NCBI GenBank assembly: GCA_018239705.1
Contig: JAFEGS010000040.1
Coordinates: 1-7,749 of the forward strand
Direction of reading: 5' to 3'
Length of the DNA stretch: 7,749 nucleotides
Source of the DNA: Verrucomicrobiota bacterium
GTDB lineage: Bacteria; Chlamydiota; Chlamydiia; Chlamydiales; FEN-1388
The translations under genes and the position numbers were made by a program. Position 1 is the stretch's first letter, and each line of letters begins with the position of its first letter. Positions 5,345 to 7,749 of this stretch are shown here, piece by piece. Under the pieces are notes generated by a model. The model did no database searches. It saw nothing but the letters and a program-made list of their open reading frames with translations, and had not been told where the DNA came from.

Positions 5345-7568
5345 GCGCCTCTTGAAATCCTCCAGCGCCAACCGAGAGGCATACGAGGTAGAGCGTATGG
5401 GCAAATGGCATGCTCTCTATGGGCCTCTGGTAGTTCTTCTCTACAGCCATTTTTGCCAAATCAATTGCTATTTTTGGGTTTTTTCCCTTCTTCATCTCTG
5501 CGAGGACTGTCATGGCAAACTCTTTATACTCTTTTGCCTGCTGTACAAGCTCTTTGATGTAGCTTTTGAGGTTTTGGAGCTCTTTTTCGTAGAGGCAGGT
5601 AGTGGGATCGAGTAGACGTTGATCGAGAAATTCCTTTTCTATGTCAAGATCGATAAGGTCTTGTAGTACTGTGGCTGTGGTCACTCTTTGCTCTGAAAGG
5701 TATTCCTCAAGATTTCTCCAGAACTGCTCCTGCATGCTTTTTGTGATTTTCTCATCCACTATGTAGTCAATTGCCTCCTGAAGGCTAGAAAATGGCTCTT
5801 GGTGCCTATTCCAGACAAGGGGAGTTGTGCTGTACTCAATTGGGCGCAAAAGCTCTTCTGTCAGCTGCAATCCTAGCACATAGGGGTTGTGCGCGCGCAA
5901 AAAGTGGGTAATTCCGGTAAAGCGGCTGGTGGGGATTTCTCCTGTGGGATAGCGCCATCCAGATAAATGGTAGGCGCACCTTCTATAATCAAAGATGGTG
6001 GTTTTTTGGGGCTGCAGATGCGCCTCTTCATTGCCGCAAGGCAGATTTAAACAGATCTTTGGTTTAGTAAGAGCCGCGCGCATGCCGGTGAGGGTCTGCT
6101 TTTCGCTCCAAGCAAATTGAGCATAGACCGAGCGGCAGTCGTAGAGTAGGCTCCCAATATCAAAGCTGCCGTGGACCTGGGTTGTCTCTCTTCCTATGCA
6201 AGACCCCATGCGAAAGAAATAGTCGTTTTTGTTGTAATGGGCAAAAAGAGAGTCGGCTATGAGTGTAGCAGGAGGCTCCCAGAGGTCATCTTCTCCCATA
6301 TGGACTGTCAAGGCGTTCTCAGAGCAGATGACTTGCTTGAAAAGCATATGGAGCTCCTTTTCTGGCGTCGAAAGCGCTTTTGCAATGCATGCTGGGCCAT
6401 GCTTTTGAAACAGCGCATGTAAGACCGGAGCGATGAGAAAAATAGCGTTGCGAGCTCCTCCATACCCAAAATGGCCATCCGGTGCTGTGACGACCATTTT
6501 TTCAATAGAGAGCTTTTTTGCCAGGCTGATGAGCTCTTTGCTACCGAGGTGGATGATGGAGGCTTTGTGGAGGGTGTTGAGTTTTTTGATGTATGTAGAA
6601 TTTTTTTGAAAGATTTTGGGCTCTGACTGGTCGAAGACGAAGATAGGATAGTCCTTCATAGCCATATCTGGACGATTCTGGTAGTGCAGGAGAAGGCTTA
6701 AGCATGAAAGCATTGATGATAGCCATGGGAGCTTTTCGAGCTCTCTTGAGCGCGTGGGCATAGCAAGCACCAGTTTATCTACTTTCGGATGTTCCTGAAA
6801 CGCATGAAGGTAGTTAAGAAGCTGCTGATTGGGTGAGGCTTCTTCTGCCGGCAGTTGAAAACCATAAAGGCCAAAAATGGAGACAAATTTCGATAGCTTA
6901 GCGACGCTGATTTGTACGCTATACTGGTTTTCAAGCTCACTGTGCATCTGCGAGATCTTGGTCTTAATTTCCCTTTTTTGCTGGGCGAAAAAGAGGGCAA
7001 ATTGGCTTTTGGATAGGCTTGAGTAATTTGCTGCCCAATCAAAAAGGGCTGCGCGGTCGATCAGCCCACGATCGATATAGTCACAGAATTTTTTAAAAAT
7101 AGGGTTTTTTCTTGCGATTTGGCTCAGAAAAAAAGTACCTTCCTCGTAGTTTTTGTAGCAAAAGCCCAAGGTTTTGATCTTGTCTGTAAGGGAGAGTCCA
7201 TGCCACAGCTTGGTAAGGGTTACTTCTTTAACGAGGGGAGCTAGCTGCTGGATAAGGTATGAGCTGCATGCTGTTTTTGAGACAAATGCTTGGAGGGAGA
7301 AATTGCGGCTCAGGAGGTGGTGCAAAAGGAATGTGAGGAATGTTTTACGTTCGTTTGAAGAGCTGATTTTTGCAAGAAGGTGGTTGAAGTCAAAGGTCGG
7401 TACGAGCGAAGAAAAGAGGCAGGTGAGGATAGTGCGAGCGTTAGAAGTTTGCAAGAAACATCGTTCTACAATATCGCTGAGGTGATAGGCACCTCCCGAT
7501 TCAAAGAGGGCAGTGATATCGAGCTCTTCTTCGATAAATCTTTTAAGTAAACGCTCTTCCTTGCCCAT
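5304..7568 (-). CDS. 754-residue protein with glycosyltransferase-A-like motifs and a repeated C-terminal module
   Basis: I do not recognise a named family for this protein. Residues 1-300 look helical and cytoplasmic; no signal peptide is seen. Residues of about 265-470 show motifs reminiscent of GT-A glycosyltransferases: a nucleotide-site-like strand YPIFVFDQSE (307-316), an N-x-x-YI-x-x-LN segment (323-331), HFGYGGARNA (366-375), and HMGEDDLWEPP (423-433), which resembles a DxD metal site at the end of a strand. Residues of about 590-700 are helical. The C-terminal block RPIESMPFAHTLYL (715-728) plus SVGAGGFQEAL (732-742) is duplicated near base 1200. The ATG at 7568 sits inside a G-run array that includes the ribosome binding region. 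The last 13 codons overlap the acyltransferase gene in antisense. An envelope sugar-transfer role is inference. Confidence 0.8.
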   Translation of the reverse strand: MGKEERLLKRFIEEELDITALFESGGAYHLSDIVERCFLQTSNARTILTCLFSSLVPTFDFNHLLAKISSSNERKTFLTFLLHHLLSRNFSLQAFVSKTACSSYLIQQLAPLVKEVTLTKLWHGLSLTDKIKTLGFCYKNYEEGTFFLSQIARKNPIFKKFCDYIDRGLIDRAALFDWAANYSSLSKSQFALFFAQQKREIKTKISQMHSELENQYSVQISVAKLSKFVSIFGLYGFQLPAEEASPNQQLLNYLHAFQEHPKVDKLVLAMPTRSRELEKLPWLSSMLSCLSLLLHYQNRPDMAMKDYPIFVFDQSEPKIFQKNSTYIKKLNTLHKASIIHLGSKELISLAKKLSIEKMVVTAPDGHFGYGGARNAIFLIAPVLHALFQKHGPACIAKALSTPEKELHMLFKQVICSENALTVHMGEDDLWEPPATLIADSLFAHYNKNDYFFRMGSCIGRETTQVHGSFDIGSLLYDCRSVYAQFAWSEKQTLTGMRAALTKPKICLNLPCGNEEAHLQPQKTTIFDYRRCAYHLSGWRYPTGEIPTSRFTGITHFLRAHNPYVLGLQLTEELLRPIEYSTTPLVWNRHQEPFSSLQEAIDYIVDEKITKSMQEQFWRNLEEYLSEQRVTTATVLQDLIDLDIEKEFLDQRLLDPTTCLYEKELQNLKSYIKELVQQAKEYKEFAMTVLAEMKKGKNPKIAIDLAKMAVEKNYQRPIESMPFAHTLYLVCLSVGAGGFQEALRGCFPKALIPHA
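5344..5445. repeat. About 100-bp direct repeat, copy B (partner at 1151-1252)
   Basis: This copy lies inside the 754-residue gene and encodes its conserved C-terminal block. It matches the copy at the left end of the window at about 90% identity. It begins exactly at the last base of the acyltransferase stop codon. Confidence 0.85.
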
Positions 7569-7590
7569 GCCCTTGCCCCTGTCCCTGCCC
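7564..7590 (-). promoter_or_regulatory. G-quadruplex-forming motif over the start codon and ribosome binding region
   Basis: On the coding strand of the 754-residue gene, five runs of three or four G lie in 27 nt, separated by loops of only 2-3 nt (CA, ACA, CAA, CAT). The fifth run shares the G of the ATG. This fits the G3+N1-7 quadruplex rule and would be present in the mRNA, covering the only plausible Shine-Dalgarno. It can also be seen as imperfect 6-bp repeats of GGGCAR. Confidence 0.65.
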
Positions 7591-7600
7591 GATTTTTTTT

Positions 7601-7629
7601 GTTATAGCATAAGGTGTGGAATTTGTCTC
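7601..7629 (-). promoter_or_regulatory. Candidate promoter for the 754-residue gene
   Basis: In the minus direction GAGACA (7629-7624) and TATAAC (7606-7601) are 17 bp apart (4/6 and 5/6 matches). Transcription would start near 7594, giving a leader of about 26 nt made almost entirely of the G-run array. Its -35 abuts the -35 of the divergent plus-strand promoter. Confidence 0.4.
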
Positions 7630-7658
7630 TTGACCTTTTTTTCTTAATGAATTATTAT
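7630..7658 (+). promoter_or_regulatory. Strong sigma-70-like promoter of the truncated right-edge gene
   Basis: TTGACC (7630-7635) and TATTAT (7653-7658) are separated by 17 bp, each matching 5/6 of the consensus. The start would be near 7665, about 34 nt before ATG 7699. The -10 lies inside the first ARG-box-like operator. Confidence 0.65.
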
Positions 7659-7685
7659 TCATTCATAAATGAATAAATACTCACT
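7646..7685. promoter_or_regulatory. Tandem ARG-box-like operator
   Basis: AATGAATTATTATTCATT (7646-7663) fits the 18-bp ArgR consensus NNTGAATWWWWATTCANN at every defined position. A second site at 7668-7685 (TGAAT-AAAT-ACTCA core) differs at one defined position. The boxes are 4 bp apart (22 bp centre to centre), close to the 2-3 bp spacing of classical tandem ARG boxes. Box 1 covers the -10 and box 2 the start of the transcript, so bound repressor would block initiation. Confidence 0.6.
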
Positions 7686-7698
7686 AAAGAGTGGTAAA

Positions 7699-7749
7699 AT
7701 GAAAGAAATACAGACCTCACATATGCGCCAAGAGGCAATTAAAGAGCTT
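7699..7749 (+). CDS. argR: Start of a truncated gene, probably an arginine repressor (ArgR)
   Basis: Only 17 codons are present, from ATG 7699 to the window edge: MKEIQTSHMRQEAIKEL. The ribosome binding site (AAAGAGTGG) is weak. An N-terminal R-Q-E-A-I-K-E-L helix is compatible with the first helix of the ArgR winged-helix domain. The tandem ARG-box-like operator over its promoter would suit autoregulation by ArgR. The sequence alone is too short to prove this; another arginine-regulated gene, such as a transporter component, is possible. Confidence 0.45.
   Translation, partial: MKEIQTSHMRQEAIKEL

Noticed and set aside
5352..5615. Plus-strand open frame of 87 codons starting in the repeat
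   Set aside because: It is antisense to the well-supported 754-residue gene, with no recognisable domain or start signal.
7655..7676. TTATTCATT/AATGAATAA inverted repeat as an independent operator
   Set aside because: It is formed by the right half of ARG box 1 and the left half of box 2, so the tandem ARG-box reading already explains it.

Overview
The window looks like a bacterial chromosome segment of moderate to low GC, with tightly packed genes and one GC-richer island. The mix of genes points towards an obligate intracellular bacterium, most plausibly an environmental (Parachlamydia/Simkania/Waddlia-like) chlamydia. That mix is a DUF234 AAA+ ATPase, a DUF374 acyltransferase, secreted C1q-like proteins, an exported methyltransferase-like protein and a large lineage-specific protein with a repeated C-terminal module. 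The assignment is inference; no rRNA or other phylogenetic marker is present.

Left part (1-1250): the 3' end of one secreted beta-sandwich (C1q/BclA-C-like) protein is followed on the same strand by a complete paralogue with a signal peptide and two such domains, then a strong hairpin terminator. Just downstream, on the minus strand, lies a roughly 100-bp copy of the 3' end of the large protein found at the other end of the window.

Middle (1304-4585): a DUF234-type AAA+ ATPase (minus) is divergent from a signal-peptide-bearing methyltransferase-like protein (plus). The latter converges, stop codon on stop codon, with an unrecognised AT-rich 181-residue protein (minus). A second, nearly identical copy of the hairpin follows. 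Together the two hairpin copies bracket these three genes. Next comes a GC-richer VOC/glyoxalase-fold gene (minus) that is intact except for one in-frame TGA at codon 14.

Right part (4658-7749): a DUF374 lysophospholipid/lipid A-type acyltransferase with a TTG start converges with a 754-residue protein carrying glycosyltransferase-A-like motifs; their 3' ends overlap by 41 bp. The 754-residue gene starts inside a G-quadruplex-type G-run array. It is divergent from a truncated gene whose promoter is covered by a perfect 18-bp ARG-box-like operator and a second weaker box. The first 17 residues of that truncated gene fit an ArgR repressor, so this is best read as an autoregulated argR locus.

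Functionally, the window combines envelope functions (acyltransferase, possible glycosyltransferase), secreted proteins (C1q-like pair, methyltransferase-like protein) and probable mobile or acquired genes (ATPase, VOC gene). The hairpin copies and the duplicated 3' module suggest local rearrangement.
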